Source: an uncultured Burkholderiales bacterium (GTDB lineage: Bacteria; Pseudomonadota; Gammaproteobacteria; Burkholderiales; Burkholderiaceae_C). Taken from it: a stretch of 64,000 bases of DNA. Shown piece by piece: positions 40,284 to 50,992 of this stretch. Position 1 is the first letter of the stretch, and each line of letters begins with the position of its first letter. The stretch is from positions 1 to 64,000 of the forward strand of contig CAILCI010000060.1 of the NCBI GenBank assembly GCA_903832625.1, written 5' to 3'. A program made the translations under genes and the position numbers. Below the pieces are notes generated by a model. It made no database searches. It was not told the origin of the DNA and saw only the letters and a list, made by a program, of their open reading frames with translations.

Positions 40284-42034
40284 GGGTTTGCGGCGTCAGG
40301 CGATTGAGGATCGCGCAACATGCTGTAGCGCGCCGTGCGCTGGGCTTGCGCCAAGCGAATCACCCGTTTGAGCGGAATGCCAATGTGAACCAATGTTTGG
40401 CTGGCCAGCATCAGACTGCCTTCGATCACTTCGGGTACCACTTCTGCGGCACCTGCGCGGCGCAGGGCTTCTAGGTCTTGGTCGTCGTGAGTGCGAACAA
40501 TCACGGGAACTTGTGGCGCGTGGGCTTGCACCCAAGCCAGCACCTTCAAAGCAGAAGGCGTGTCAGGATAAGTTACCGCCACCGCCGCCGCCCGAACCAA
40601 GCCAGCCGACATCAGGCTGGCCAGCCGTGTGGCGTCGCCAAACTCCACATGGTTGCCCGCTTCTCGGGCGGCTTGTACTTTGTCGGGGTCAGACTCCAGC
40701 GCCACGTAGCCAATGTTTTCCAGCTTGAGCAAATCCACCAAGGTTTGCCCGCTGCGCCCGTAGCCACAGACAATGACGTGGTTTTCAATCTGCATGGTGC
40801 GCTGCGCCATGCCGGTGAGCGCGAGCGACTGCATCAACCAATCGCTGCTGACCCAGCGGTTGACGATGGCATCGGCCTTGAGCACCAAAAACGGCGTGGC
40901 AATCATGGACAACACCATAGACGCCAAGATGGGACTGACCCAAGCCGCAGGCACCAACTGGTGAACCTGGCCGAGCGACAACAACACAAAACCAAACTCA
41001 CCCGCTTGCGCCAAATACAGCCCTGTGCGCAAACTCACGCCCGCCGGCGCGCCTTGCAACCGCGCCAACACAAACACCAAAGCCGCTTTGATGAGCACGG
41101 GCAACAGGCTCAAGGACAGCACCCAAGCCCAACTCTCAAACACGACTTCCCAATCGAGCTTCATGCCGATGGTGATGAAAAACAGCCCCAGCAACAAGTC
41201 GTGAAAAGGCCGAATATCGGCTTCCACCTTGTGTTTGAAGTCGGTCTCGGCAATCAACATGCCCGCCAAAAACGCACCCATCGCCAGCGACAAACCAGCT
41301 TGCGCGGTCAACCAAGACAGCCCCAAGGTCATGAGCAAGAGGTTGAGCATGAACAACTCGTCGCTCTTGCGCTTGGCCACCAAATGCAGCCAAGTTCGCA
41401 TGGCACGTTGACCGCCCCACAGCAGCACGCCCACCAAAACGCTGGCTTTGACAAAGGCTTTGGACAACACTTCGCCCATGTTGTTGTCGCCCAAATCAGC
41501 CAAAGTAGGAATCAGCACCAGCAGCGGCACCACGGCCAAATCTTGAAACAGCAGCACGCCCATGACGCGTTGGCCGTGTTGCGATTCCAACTCCACCCGA
41601 TCCACCATGAGCTTGACCACAATGGCCGTGCTCGACATGGCTAGCGCACTGCCCAAAACCAGTGCGGTTTGCCAACTCACCCGCCAAGTCAAACCCAATT
41701 GGTGAAGCGCCCAGCCAACTGTCATATTCAGTGCCACCGCCCCCAGCAAGGTCAGCACCACTTGTCCCAAACCTAGTCCAAACACCAGCTTGCGCATACG
41801 CTGCAGCTTGGGAAGGTTGAACTCCAGCCCAATGACGAACATCAAAAACACCACGCCAAATTCAGCCAAATGCTCCACCGCCACTGAGTCTTGGATCAGC
41901 GCCAAGGCGTTGGGGCCAATCAGCAGACCTGCAAACAAATAGCCCAACATGACGGGCAAGTGCATCAAACGAGAAGCCACCACGCACACCACCGCCGCGC
42001 ATAAGTAAAGCAGGGTGAGGTCGAGTGAGGTCAT
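40280..42034 (-). CDS. Kef-type monovalent cation:proton antiporter (CPA2) with C-terminal TrkA-N domain
   Basis: 'LFAGLLIGPNALALI', 'VIVCGYGRSGQTLVDLLKLE' Rossmann domain. Confidence 0.9.
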   Translation of the reverse strand: MTSLDLTLLYLCAAVVCVVASRLMHLPVMLGYLFAGLLIGPNALALIQDSVAVEHLAEFGVVFLMFVIGLEFNLPKLQRMRKLVFGLGLGQVVLTLLGAVALNMTVGWALHQLGLTWRVSWQTALVLGSALAMSSTAIVVKLMVDRVELESQHGQRVMGVLLFQDLAVVPLLVLIPTLADLGDNNMGEVLSKAFVKASVLVGVLLWGGQRAMRTWLHLVAKRKSDELFMLNLLLMTLGLSWLTAQAGLSLAMGAFLAGMLIAETDFKHKVEADIRPFHDLLLGLFFITIGMKLDWEVVFESWAWVLSLSLLPVLIKAALVFVLARLQGAPAGVSLRTGLYLAQAGEFGFVLLSLGQVHQLVPAAWVSPILASMVLSMIATPFLVLKADAIVNRWVSSDWLMQSLALTGMAQRTMQIENHVIVCGYGRSGQTLVDLLKLENIGYVALESDPDKVQAAREAGNHVEFGDATRLASLMSAGLVRAAAVAVTYPDTPSALKVLAWVQAHAPQVPVIVRTHDDQDLEALRRAGAAEVVPEVIEGSLMLASQTLVHIGIPLKRVIRLAQAQRTARYSMLRDPQSPDAANP

Positions 42035-42161
42035 GTAGGAGCGTGGGTATAAAACGAGCGTGACAGGAAATAAAAGCTGCGGCGACTAAACTCCACATCC
42101 GCTTGATTGTAAAAATCATTTGCGACGTATTTTTATTTGGCCTCAACATTTTCAAAATTCC

Positions 42162-43070
42162 ATGCTCGACAACCGACAGCGCATTGTGAGTGGACTCATT
42201 TTGGCTTCCGCTGGCGCCATCGCCTTCAGCGGCAAAGCCATCATCGTCAAGCTGTCTTATCGCTATGGCGTGGATGCGGTGACGGTCATCATGCTGCGCA
42301 TGTTGTTGGCGCTGCCGTTTTTCATCGTGATGGGGTTTTGGTCCGAACGTCAAGCCCATGCCCGCGCCAACCCACTGCATCGGGCTGACTGGTTGCGCAT
42401 TGTGGGGCTGGGCTTTGTCGGCTATTACTTGTCGAGTTATTTGGACTTTTTAGGCTTGCAATACATCACCGCCAGCTTGGAGCGGCTCATCTTGTACCTC
42501 AACCCCACCTTGGTCGTGGTGCTGAGTTGGTTGCTCTACAAAAAGCCCATCAACGCCATGCGCATGGTGGCTATGGCGGTGAGCTACAGCGGCGTGCTCT
42601 TGGTGTTTGCGCACGAGCTGACGTTGGCGGGCGACAACGTGGTGCTGGGTGGCGCCTTGGTGTTTGCCAGCGCCTTGAGCTATGCGTTTTATTTGATGCT
42701 CAGCGGCCAATGGGTGCAGCGCATTGGCTCCATCCGCTTGGTTGGTTGGGCAACCAGTGTGGCCTGTGTGTGTTGTATTGCGCAGTTTGTGGTGTTGCGT
42801 CCGTTGGCGGCGGCGCTGGTGCAGCCTGAAGTGTGGCAACTTGCAGCCCTGAATGCTGTGGCCTGCACGGTAGCGCCCGTGCTCATGGTCATGCTGGCGA
42901 TTGAACGCATCGGCGCGGGCTTGACCGCACAAACTGGCATGATTGGCCCCATGGCGACGATTGGCATGGGCGTGATTTTTTTGGGCGAACCGCTCAATGT
43001 GTGGATTGGCGTGGGCACGGCGTTGGTGCTGGGCGGCGTTTTCATCGTTTCTAAATACGGAGCAAAGTGA
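42162..43070 (+). CDS. EamA/DMT-family transporter
   Basis: 10TM repeat; 'IAFSGKAIIVKLSYRYGVDAVTVIMLRMLLALPFFIVM'. Confidence 0.87.
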   Translation: MLDNRQRIVSGLILASAGAIAFSGKAIIVKLSYRYGVDAVTVIMLRMLLALPFFIVMGFWSERQAHARANPLHRADWLRIVGLGFVGYYLSSYLDFLGLQYITASLERLILYLNPTLVVVLSWLLYKKPINAMRMVAMAVSYSGVLLVFAHELTLAGDNVVLGGALVFASALSYAFYLMLSGQWVQRIGSIRLVGWATSVACVCCIAQFVVLRPLAAALVQPEVWQLAALNAVACTVAPVLMVMLAIERIGAGLTAQTGMIGPMATIGMGVIFLGEPLNVWIGVGTALVLGGVFIVSKYGAK

Positions 43071-43864
43071 TGGATTTGGGACTCAAAGGCAAATGGGCAT
43101 TGGTGGGCGGTGCGAGCAAGGGCTTGGGGCTGGGCTGCGCACGCTCTTTGGCGCGCGAAGGCGCGCATGTGGTCATGGTGGCACGCGGCGCTGAAGCGCT
43201 GCAAGCCGCTGCCGAGCAATTGCGCGAATTTGGCACACACATCATTGCTGTGGCAGCCGACATCACCACGCCCCAAGGCCGTGAAGCCATTTGGTCGGCG
43301 CAAGGCGCACCCGGCAAGAACTTTGACATTGTGGTGACCAACGCAGGCGGTCCGCCCCCCGGCGACTTTCGCGATTGGAACCGCGAGGTGTGGATCAAAG
43401 CCTTGGATGCCAACATGCTCACCCCCATCGATCTGATTCAAGCCACAGTAGACGGCATGGCCGAGCGCGGATTTGGGCGCATTGTCAACATCACCTCGGG
43501 CGCGGTCAAAGCACCGATTGATATTCTGGGTTTGTCCAATGGCGCACGATCTGGTCTGACAGGTTTTGTGGCGGGCGTGGCACGCACCAGCCAGTTGGTG
43601 TCGCGCAACGTGACGATCAACAACTTGCTGCCCGGCGCCTATGACACCGACCGGTTGCAAACCACCCTCAAAGGCGGCGCTCAAAAAACAGGTCAACCGC
43701 TGGAGCAAATCATCCAAGCACGCAAAAGCGGCATTCCCGCGCGACGTTTCGGTCAAGCCGACGAGTTTGGCGACACCTGTGCGTTTTTGTGCTCGGCGCA
43801 AGCGGGCTACATCACCGGACAAAATATCTTGACCGATGGCGGGGCGTATCCGGGGACGTTTTGA
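43070..43864 (+). CDS. Short-chain dehydrogenase/reductase
   Basis: Glycine-rich 'VGGASKGLGLGCARSLAREGAHVVMVAR', 'VTNAGGPPPG', C-terminal 'AGYITGQNILTDGGAYPGTF'. Confidence 0.9.
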   Translation: MDLGLKGKWALVGGASKGLGLGCARSLAREGAHVVMVARGAEALQAAAEQLREFGTHIIAVAADITTPQGREAIWSAQGAPGKNFDIVVTNAGGPPPGDFRDWNREVWIKALDANMLTPIDLIQATVDGMAERGFGRIVNITSGAVKAPIDILGLSNGARSGLTGFVAGVARTSQLVSRNVTINNLLPGAYDTDRLQTTLKGGAQKTGQPLEQIIQARKSGIPARRFGQADEFGDTCAFLCSAQAGYITGQNILTDGGAYPGTF

Positions 43865-43926
43865 CAGTCACTTAAGTTCTGGCCATACTTTCTGACCCAT
43901 GCGTGATGGGATGAGGACTGTAGGGC

Positions 43927-44172
43927 ATGAGCGATTGGCATGAAAAACTGTGTGTCGAAACGATTAACGCGTTTCGCACACCCACCTTGAAGCAAAAAGA
44001 AGCGTATGGCAGGTTGTCTCACACCTTCAGTGCGGCAAGTCTGATTGGTAGCGTGACATTGATTTTTGCTGAGACTCCTTTGAATGCCCTGTTGGTCTTC
44101 AAACTATCCGCCTTGATGTTTTGGGGCGTGCTACTATTTTGGGTTGGAGCCCTGCTCAGCAAAGGAGAGTGA
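43927..44172 (+). CDS. Small hypothetical membrane protein (81 aa)
   Basis: Two predicted TM stretches; followed immediately by another small ORF with a strong RBS. Confidence 0.6.
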   Translation: MSDWHEKLCVETINAFRTPTLKQKEAYGRLSHTFSAASLIGSVTLIFAETPLNALLVFKLSALMFWGVLLFWVGALLSKGE

Positions 44173-44173
44173 C

Positions 44174-44290
44174 ATGGAAGTATTGTTTTTAAGCCTTGTC
44201 GCTGGCTTGGTCGTTTTTGGTGGCTTGTGGATGGTCACACGGGAAACAAAACCCGTCGAGAAACAACCAGAAACCAATCATCCCGCTTGA
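44174..44290 (+). CDS. Small single-TM protein (38 aa): MEVLFLSLVAGLVVFGGLWMVTRETKPVEKQPETNHPA
   Basis: Not in the ORF track (<60 aa); SD 'aaaggagag' 5 nt upstream of ATG; 1-nt gap from the previous ORF. Confidence 0.55.
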   Translation: MEVLFLSLVAGLVVFGGLWMVTRETKPVEKQPETNHPA

Positions 44291-45210
44291 TTTGACCTGC
44301 CGCGTCGGCTAGACGACACCACAATCCCGCCCACGATCAGCGCAAACGCCCACGCGTGGTAGCTTTGCGGGCTGTCACCCAGCACCACGGATGACATCAC
44401 GGCCGCAAACAAAGGCGTGAGGTTGGCAAAAAAACCTGCCACGCTTGGCCCCGCTTGCTGCACACCCAAACCCCAACAGCGGTAAGCCAGCAGCGCAGGC
44501 CCCAAAGCCACGTAGCACAAGGCCGCAGCCAGCGGCCAACCCCATTGCACATAGCCCGCGCCACTGAGCCATTCCAAGCCAGTGAAAGCGCCCGACCAAG
44601 CCAAGCCCAAAGCCATTTGCGCCATCAAAAACAGGGCCCAGTTGCTGCGAATGTGCGTCGGGTCGCTGGGCTGCGCCAACAACCAGCTGTACCAAGCCCA
44701 CGACGCTGTGGCCATCAACACATACACATCGCCCAGCACCCAGTGCACTTGCAGCAGGGTTTGCCAATCGCCGCGCCCCAGCACCCACAACACGCCAGCA
44801 ATCGACAGCAAAGCGCCTGCGATTTGGCGCTTGCGAATGCTTTGTTTGAAAAATACCGCGCCAATCATCAACATGAACACCGGCGTGCTTGACGCGACCA
44901 AGGTCACGTTGATGGGCGTGGACGTTTGCAGCGCCAAATACTGCAAACTGTTGTAACACCCCACGCCCAACAAGCCCAGCAGCGCATAGCGCTTCCAGTG
45001 AGGCCACATCGGGCTGGCGCGACGCAGCACCGATCCGGCCAGCGGAAACAACAACACAAAGGCCAGCGCCCAGCGCAAAAAGTTCAACGTCATCGGCGAA
45101 ATCAGCTCATGCACCAAACGACCCACCACTGCATTGCCCGCCCACAGCAGGGGCGGCAAGGTCAATAAAAGCGCGGAAGGCAGAGAAAGATGGGGGTGAG
45201 CAACAGACAT
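44278..45210 (-). CDS. EamA/DMT-family transporter
   Basis: 'LLWAGNAVVGRLVHELISPMTLNFLRWALAFVLLFPLAG', 10TM. Confidence 0.88.
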   Translation of the reverse strand: MSVAHPHLSLPSALLLTLPPLLWAGNAVVGRLVHELISPMTLNFLRWALAFVLLFPLAGSVLRRASPMWPHWKRYALLGLLGVGCYNSLQYLALQTSTPINVTLVASSTPVFMLMIGAVFFKQSIRKRQIAGALLSIAGVLWVLGRGDWQTLLQVHWVLGDVYVLMATASWAWYSWLLAQPSDPTHIRSNWALFLMAQMALGLAWSGAFTGLEWLSGAGYVQWGWPLAAALCYVALGPALLAYRCWGLGVQQAGPSVAGFFANLTPLFAAVMSSVVLGDSPQSYHAWAFALIVGGIVVSSSRRGRSNQAG

Positions 45211-45314
45211 GGGGGCAGACTCTACTGCAGCTCAGATAACCTGCGTGACAAGCAGGCGACCCATTTCATGGCAGGATTCGCCAGTTTTGGCAAATTCAAT
45301 CTTTGGAGAAAAAC

Positions 45315-46298
45315 ATGAGCAAAGCAGTCATCATTGAGAAAAACGGCGGCCCAGAAGAACTCAAAATTGTGGACGTTCAAGTCGGCCAGCCCGCTGCGGG
45401 CGAAATTCGCATTCGCCACAAAGCCATTGGCCTGAACTTCATCGACGTTTACCAACGCAGCGGCCTCTACCAATTGGCCATGCCTTTGCACATGGGCATG
45501 GAAGCCTCCGGCGTGGTCGAAGCTGTGGGCGAGGGCGTGACCCACCTCAAGGTTGGTGACCGCGCTGCCTATGCCAGCAACCCGCCCGGCAGCTATTGCG
45601 AAGAGCGTGTTTTGCCCGCCAAATGCGTGGTCAAACTGCCCGACGCCATTTCCTTTGAAACCGGCGCAGCCATGATGCTCAAGGGCTTGACTGCGCAGTA
45701 CTTGCTCAAACGCAACGTGCCGTTTGGCGGCTTCAAACCAGGCGACTTTGTGTTGTTCCACGCCGCAGCAGGCGGAGTGGGTTTGATCGCCTGCCAATGG
45801 GCCAAAGCCCTGGGCTTGCAGCTCATTGGCACAGCCGGCAGCGACGCCAAATGCCAACTCGCCAAAGACAATGGCGCGGCCTTTGTCATCAACTACAGCA
45901 CCGAAGATTTCTTGACGCGGGTGAAAGAAATCACCGGCGGCAAAGGCGTCAAAGTCGTTTATGACTCCGTGGGCAAAGACACCTGGGACAAATCGCTGGA
46001 CTGCTTGGAGCCCCTGGGTCTGATGGTCAGCTTTGGCAATGCCTCAGGCCCCGTGGCGCCTATGGCACCCGGCATCTTGGGCCCCAAAGGCTCGCTCTAC
46101 TTGACGCGCCAAACTTTGTTCACCCACATCGCCACCCGCGAGCGCACCCAAGAAATGGCCGACGATTTGTTCGCTGCCGTCACCAGCGGCAAAGTGCACA
46201 TTCACATCGACCAAACCTACAAGCTCGAAGACGTGGCACAAGCGCACCGCGACTTAGAAGCCCGCAAAACCACGGGTTGCACGGTCATTACCTTGTAA
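45315..46298 (+). CDS. qor: NADPH:quinone oxidoreductase (zinc-independent MDR family)
   Basis: 'IGLNFIDVYQRSGLYQL', 'LFHAAAGGVGLIACQWAKALG'; ATG 45315 with ggag RBS. Confidence 0.92.
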   Translation: MSKAVIIEKNGGPEELKIVDVQVGQPAAGEIRIRHKAIGLNFIDVYQRSGLYQLAMPLHMGMEASGVVEAVGEGVTHLKVGDRAAYASNPPGSYCEERVLPAKCVVKLPDAISFETGAAMMLKGLTAQYLLKRNVPFGGFKPGDFVLFHAAAGGVGLIACQWAKALGLQLIGTAGSDAKCQLAKDNGAAFVINYSTEDFLTRVKEITGGKGVKVVYDSVGKDTWDKSLDCLEPLGLMVSFGNASGPVAPMAPGILGPKGSLYLTRQTLFTHIATRERTQEMADDLFAAVTSGKVHIHIDQTYKLEDVAQAHRDLEARKTTGCTVITL

Positions 46299-46315
46299 AC
46301 CGCGTCGGTTCGAAA

Positions 46316-46338
46316 AAACGCTGCCGTGGGCAGCGTTT
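46316..46338. terminator. Bidirectional hairpin terminator between qor and lspA
   Basis: aaacgctgcc-gtg-ggcagcgttt inverted repeat in a convergent intergenic region. Confidence 0.75.
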
Positions 46339-46347
46339 AAACTTCCC

Positions 46348-46842
46348 TCATCGCCCCCGCCGCACGCGCAACACCTCATCCAAAATCAAACAAGCTGCGC
46401 CCAGCGTGATGGCGCTATCGGCCACGTTGAAGGCGGGGAAATGAACGCCTGCGTAGTAGAAGTCTAAAAAATCGACCACGTAGCTGTGGATCATGCGGTC
46501 AATCACGTTGCCCAATGCGCCGCCCAAAATGCAGCCCAAAGCAAAGCCAAACAGTGTTTGTCCGGCGTGTTGTTTGAGCATCCACACGATCACGCCCGCA
46601 GCCGCCAGCCCCAATCCAGTGAACAACCAGCGTTGCCAACCACCCGCCGCCGCCAAAAAAGAAAAGGCCGCGCCCGTGTTGTGCACCCGCACAATGTTGA
46701 AAAACGAGGTGACTGCAAACCCCTCGCCCAGCGCGTAGTTGCCCACAATCAACACCTTGGTGAACTGGTCAGCCAAGATCACGATCAAGGCCAATCCCAG
46801 CCAAATCCAGTAGCGCGGGGTGTTGTGTTGCCAGCGAGCCAT
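46348..46842 (-). CDS. lspA: Lipoprotein signal peptidase II
   Basis: '[11 protein letters not shown]', '[13 protein letters not shown]', '[23 protein letters not shown]'; start MARWQ. Confidence 0.95.
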   Translation of the reverse strand: MARWQHNTPRYWIWLGLALIVILADQFTKVLIVGNYALGEGFAVTSFFNIVRVHNTGAAFSFLAAAGGWQRWLFTGLGLAAAGVIVWMLKQHAGQTLFGFALGCILGGALGNVIDRMIHSYVVDFLDFYYAGVHFPAFNVADSAITLGAACLILDEVLRVRRGR

Positions 46843-46852
46843 GTGCGCGTCC

Positions 46853-49765
46853 TCAAGCAAAAAGGCGTGTTTCGCCGTGGCCAAACACATTGCTCACACA
46901 ACGGCCACACAAGCCCGCGTGCGCGCTGTCTGCGCCCACGTCGTCTTGGTAGTGCCAGCAGCGTTCGCATTTGGTGGCGTGGCTCACCTGTACCTCGACC
47001 TCCAGCGCAGCACCCGCCAGCTTGATGAGTTTGACCTTGGAGGTGATGAAGACAAACTTCAAGTCATCGCCCAAGCTGTGCAAGGCGTCGAACACTTCGC
47101 CGTCGCAGGTGATGACCAATTCGGCTTGCAACGATGCGCCGACCAAGCCCGCCGTGCGTTTTTCTTCGATGTTTTTGTTGGCCAGTTCACGCACCTGTTG
47201 GATGAGCGCCCATTTGTGGAGCAACGCATCGTCGCCAGCGGGCAAGTGCACAAAGGTTTCTAAAAACACGGATTCCGATGTGCCCAAGAAGCCCCAGGCC
47301 TCTTCTGCCGTGAACGACAAAAACGGTGCCATCCAGCGCACAAAAGCCTGGGTGATTTGGTACAGCGCGGTTTGCGCACTGCGCCGAGCCAGTGAGTTGG
47401 CGGCGCTGGTGTAGAGGCGGTCTTTGAGCACATCCAAATAAAACGCGCCCAAATCTTCGGAGCAGAAAATTTGCAGCTTGGAGACCACGGGATGAAACTC
47501 GTAGCGCCCAAAATGCCCGCCTTCAAACACGCCTGTGTCGGCGTTGAAGTGGCCCAAAATGTCGGCCTGCAATTGGGCGGCGCGGCTCAATGCGTAGCGG
47601 TCAATTTCCAGCAATTGTTCAAACGCCACGCTGTCGGTGGCGGGATTGAAGTCGCTGATGTTGGCCATCAAAAAGCGCAGCGTGTTGCGAATACGGCGGT
47701 AAGCGTCCACCACCCGCGCCAAGATTTTGTCGTCAATGTTCAAGTCGCCCGAGTAGTCGGTAGACGCCACCCACAGACGCACAATTTCAGCGCCCATTTT
47801 TTCGCTGACCTCTTGCGGCGCGATGGTGTTGCCCAAGCTTTTGCTCATCTTGCGGCCTTGGCCGTCGGTGGCAAAACCGTGGGTCAGCAAACCTTTGTAG
47901 GGCGCACGGTCGTACAAGGCGCAACCCAGCAACAGAGAGCTGTGGAACCAGCCGCGATGCTGGTCGTGGCCTTCCAAGTACAAGTCGGCCTCGGGGCCTT
48001 GGTCGTGATAGGGCGCACGGTCGTAAGCGTCTTTGTGGCTGCCGCGCAGCACATGTTGGAAGGTCGAGCCTGAGTCAAACCAGACCTCCAAAATATCGGT
48101 ACTCTTGGTGTAGCTGGACGCATCGTCTCCGGCTTGGGTGAGGATGCTTTCCACCGTCTCGCGGCTCCATGCCTCGATGCCGCCTTGCTCCACAATGCGG
48201 GCGGCTTGGTCCAAAATTTCCATGGTGCGCGGATGCAACTCACCGCTGTCTTTGTGCAAGAAAAACGGCACGGGTACGCCCCAGGAACGCTGGCGTGAAA
48301 TGCACCAGTCGGGTCGGTTGGCAATCATGTCGCGCAAACGCGCTTTGCCGTTTTCGGGGTAGAAATGGGTGTGCTCAATCGCGTTCAAAGCCAACTCGCG
48401 CAGCGACTGGCTGGACTTGTCGGTGATGAATCTGCCCGTGGTTTTTTCGGTCGTGCTGTCAAAACCGTCCATGCGCACAAACCACTGCGCCGCTGCGCGG
48501 TAGATGACCGGCGTTTTGTGACGCCAGCAATGCGGATAGCTGTGGCTGATGGTCTGCGTGGCCATCAAGCGGCCTGCATTTTGCAGCGCTTCCAAAATGA
48601 CGGGCACGGCTTTCCAAATGTGCAAACCGCCAAACAGCGGGAAGTCGGCTGCATACGCGCCATTGCCTTGCACGGGGTTCAAGATGTCGGTGTACTTCAT
48701 GCCATGCGCCATGCAGGAGTTGAAGTCATCGACGCCGTAAGCGGGGGCGCTGTGGACGATGCCCGTGCCGTCGCTGGCCGTGGCGTAGTCGGCCAAGTAC
48801 ACAGGAGCCGTGCGTTGATAGCCCGCATCGACCTGCGAGAGCGGGTGGTGAAATTCGATCAAGTCGAGGTGTTTGCCCACCGTGGTGGCGAGCACTTGGC
48901 CTTGCAATTGCCAGCGACTCAGGCACGACTCCACCAAGCTTTCGGCGCATAGAAAAAGACCGCGCTCGGTGTCCACCAGCGCGTAGGTCAACTCGGGGTT
49001 GAGGTTCAAGGCCTGGTTGGCGGGAATGGTCCATGCGGTGGTGGTCCAGATCACGGCAAAGGCTTCTTTGTTCAGCTGGGCCAAACCAAAGGCGGCGGCC
49101 AGCTTGTCGGGCTGGGCGCACAAAAACGCCACATCCAGCGTGTCGCTTTTCTTGTCGGCGTATTCAATTTCAAACTCGGCTAGGGACGAGCCGCAGTCAA
49201 AGCACCAGTACACGGGCTTCAAGCCACGATAAACAAAACCACGTTCAATCACACGTTTGAAGGCGCGAATTTGTCCTGCCTCGTTGGCGGGGTCCATGGT
49301 GCGGTAAGGACGCTCCCAGTCGCCCAAAACGCCCAAGCGCTTGAAGTCTTCGCGTTGTTGCTCGATTTGCTCGGTGGCAAAGGCGCGGCTTTTGGCCTGC
49401 ATGTCGTCGCGGCTGAGTTTGCGGCCATGCAGTTTTTCGATGGCGTTTTCGATGGGCAAGCCGTGGCAGTCCCAGCCGGGAATGTATTGCGCATCAAAGC
49501 CCGCCAACTGGCGGCTTTTGACGATCATGTCTTTGAGCACTTTGTTCAGCGCATGTCCAATGTGCAGCTTGCCGTTGGCATACGGCGGGCCGTCGTGCAG
49601 CACAAACAGGGGCGCGCCGTGGCGTGCCACGCGCAGTTTTTTGTACAGGCCTTGGTCGCTCCAGCTTTTTGCCCAAGCGCCTTCGCGTTTGGGCAAATCG
49701 CCACGCATGGGAAACGGCGTGTCGAGCATATTGAGCGTGTCGCGGTAAGAAGTGGTGTCGGTCAT
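46853..49765 (-). CDS. ileS: Isoleucyl-tRNA synthetase
   Basis: '[23 protein letters not shown]', 'KMSKSLGN', C-terminal zinc cysteines 'CERCWHYQ...CGRCV'; start [11 protein letters not shown]. Confidence 0.96.
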   Translation of the reverse strand: MTDTTSYRDTLNMLDTPFPMRGDLPKREGAWAKSWSDQGLYKKLRVARHGAPLFVLHDGPPYANGKLHIGHALNKVLKDMIVKSRQLAGFDAQYIPGWDCHGLPIENAIEKLHGRKLSRDDMQAKSRAFATEQIEQQREDFKRLGVLGDWERPYRTMDPANEAGQIRAFKRVIERGFVYRGLKPVYWCFDCGSSLAEFEIEYADKKSDTLDVAFLCAQPDKLAAAFGLAQLNKEAFAVIWTTTAWTIPANQALNLNPELTYALVDTERGLFLCAESLVESCLSRWQLQGQVLATTVGKHLDLIEFHHPLSQVDAGYQRTAPVYLADYATASDGTGIVHSAPAYGVDDFNSCMAHGMKYTDILNPVQGNGAYAADFPLFGGLHIWKAVPVILEALQNAGRLMATQTISHSYPHCWRHKTPVIYRAAAQWFVRMDGFDSTTEKTTGRFITDKSSQSLRELALNAIEHTHFYPENGKARLRDMIANRPDWCISRQRSWGVPVPFFLHKDSGELHPRTMEILDQAARIVEQGGIEAWSRETVESILTQAGDDASSYTKSTDILEVWFDSGSTFQHVLRGSHKDAYDRAPYHDQGPEADLYLEGHDQHRGWFHSSLLLGCALYDRAPYKGLLTHGFATDGQGRKMSKSLGNTIAPQEVSEKMGAEIVRLWVASTDYSGDLNIDDKILARVVDAYRRIRNTLRFLMANISDFNPATDSVAFEQLLEIDRYALSRAAQLQADILGHFNADTGVFEGGHFGRYEFHPVVSKLQIFCSEDLGAFYLDVLKDRLYTSAANSLARRSAQTALYQITQAFVRWMAPFLSFTAEEAWGFLGTSESVFLETFVHLPAGDDALLHKWALIQQVRELANKNIEEKRTAGLVGASLQAELVITCDGEVFDALHSLGDDLKFVFITSKVKLIKLAGAALEVEVQVSHATKCERCWHYQDDVGADSAHAGLCGRCVSNVFGHGETRLFA

Positions 49766-49907
49766 GGTGCTTGCGATATACGTTTTGAAGGCTTGTGGCT
49801 TGAGCCAAGTCCATGGCAGGATCAAGCGCTAAGGGTCTGAGCGCAGACGGTGTATGCCGTTTGGCCAGAAAGACAGACGCGGGGCAAGGTGCGTCGGGCG
49901 TGCCCTG

Positions 49908-50882
49908 TCAAATTCGGGCTGCGAACCAGGCGCGAGCGTCTTCGCAGTCTTGGTGTATGCCTTGCATCAAGGCGTCCAGACCGTCGTATTTGAGCTCGTC
50001 GTGTAATTTGTGCAGCAGTTCCACGCGGATGATTTTACCGTAGCCCCCATCCACGCCCAATTCAGCCGGCCAGTCCAAGCAATGCGTCTCCAGCAACACC
50101 CGCCCGCCGTTGACGTCGTTGGCGTCGAGCGATGGTCGAATGCCCAAATTCGCAACCCCTTGCAGGGGCTGGCTGCCCAAGCCATGCACGCGCACCACAA
50201 AAATACCGCTGGCCGCAGGCTTCCAATGGCTAAAGCGCAAGTTGAGGGTGCGGCAATCGAGTTCACGCCCGAGCTTGCGCCCATGCACCACATGGCCCGA
50301 GATGGCGTAAGGCCGACCCAGCAATTGCGCGGTGGCCTGCATGTCGCCCCGCGCCAAGGCCTCGCGCACGGCGGAGCTCGATACCCGTAAACCGCGCACT
50401 TCGTAGCTATTCATGCGCGCCACATCAAAACCGTGTTGATTTCCAGCCGCGTCGAGCATGGCGTAATCGCCCGCCCGCTTGGCGCCAAATCGGAAGTCGT
50501 CGCCCACCAACACATATTTCACGCCCAAACCGTTGACCAAAATGTCGGCCACAAAATCTTGCGGTGGCTGGGCTGCAAAGGCTGCGTTGAAGGGCAGCAC
50601 CACGCATTGGTCAATGCCGCAAGCAGCGAGTTCGTGCAGCTTGTCGCGCAAAGTGGCAATGCGGGCAGGGGCGAGTTCGGGTTTGCCCAGCGTTTGGGCA
50701 AAAAAGTCGCGCGGATGCGGCTCAAATGTCATCACGCAACTGGGCACGCCACGGTGCTGCGCCTCGCTCTTGAGCAGCGCCAACATGGCTTGGTGGCCAC
50801 GATGCACGCCGTCAAAGTTGCCAATCGTCACAGCGCAAGCGCTGGCGAGTTGGCGGTGCTGAAAACCTCTAAAAATTTGCAT
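49908..50882 (-). CDS. ribF: Bifunctional riboflavin kinase/FAD synthetase
   Basis: 'AVTIGNFDGVHRGHQAML'; operon order ribF-ileS-lspA. Confidence 0.95.
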   Translation of the reverse strand: MQIFRGFQHRQLASACAVTIGNFDGVHRGHQAMLALLKSEAQHRGVPSCVMTFEPHPRDFFAQTLGKPELAPARIATLRDKLHELAACGIDQCVVLPFNAAFAAQPPQDFVADILVNGLGVKYVLVGDDFRFGAKRAGDYAMLDAAGNQHGFDVARMNSYEVRGLRVSSSAVREALARGDMQATAQLLGRPYAISGHVVHGRKLGRELDCRTLNLRFSHWKPAASGIFVVRVHGLGSQPLQGVANLGIRPSLDANDVNGGRVLLETHCLDWPAELGVDGGYGKIIRVELLHKLHDELKYDGLDALMQGIHQDCEDARAWFAARI

Positions 50883-50992
50883 GGGGCAGCTTCAAAAGGG
50901 GAATGACCAAGTCGTCATCCAAACAGGTTATATTGTCTCTGATAGACAAATGCAGTTGGATCGGTCGTGACATTACGCGAAGGAGCTCTGTT

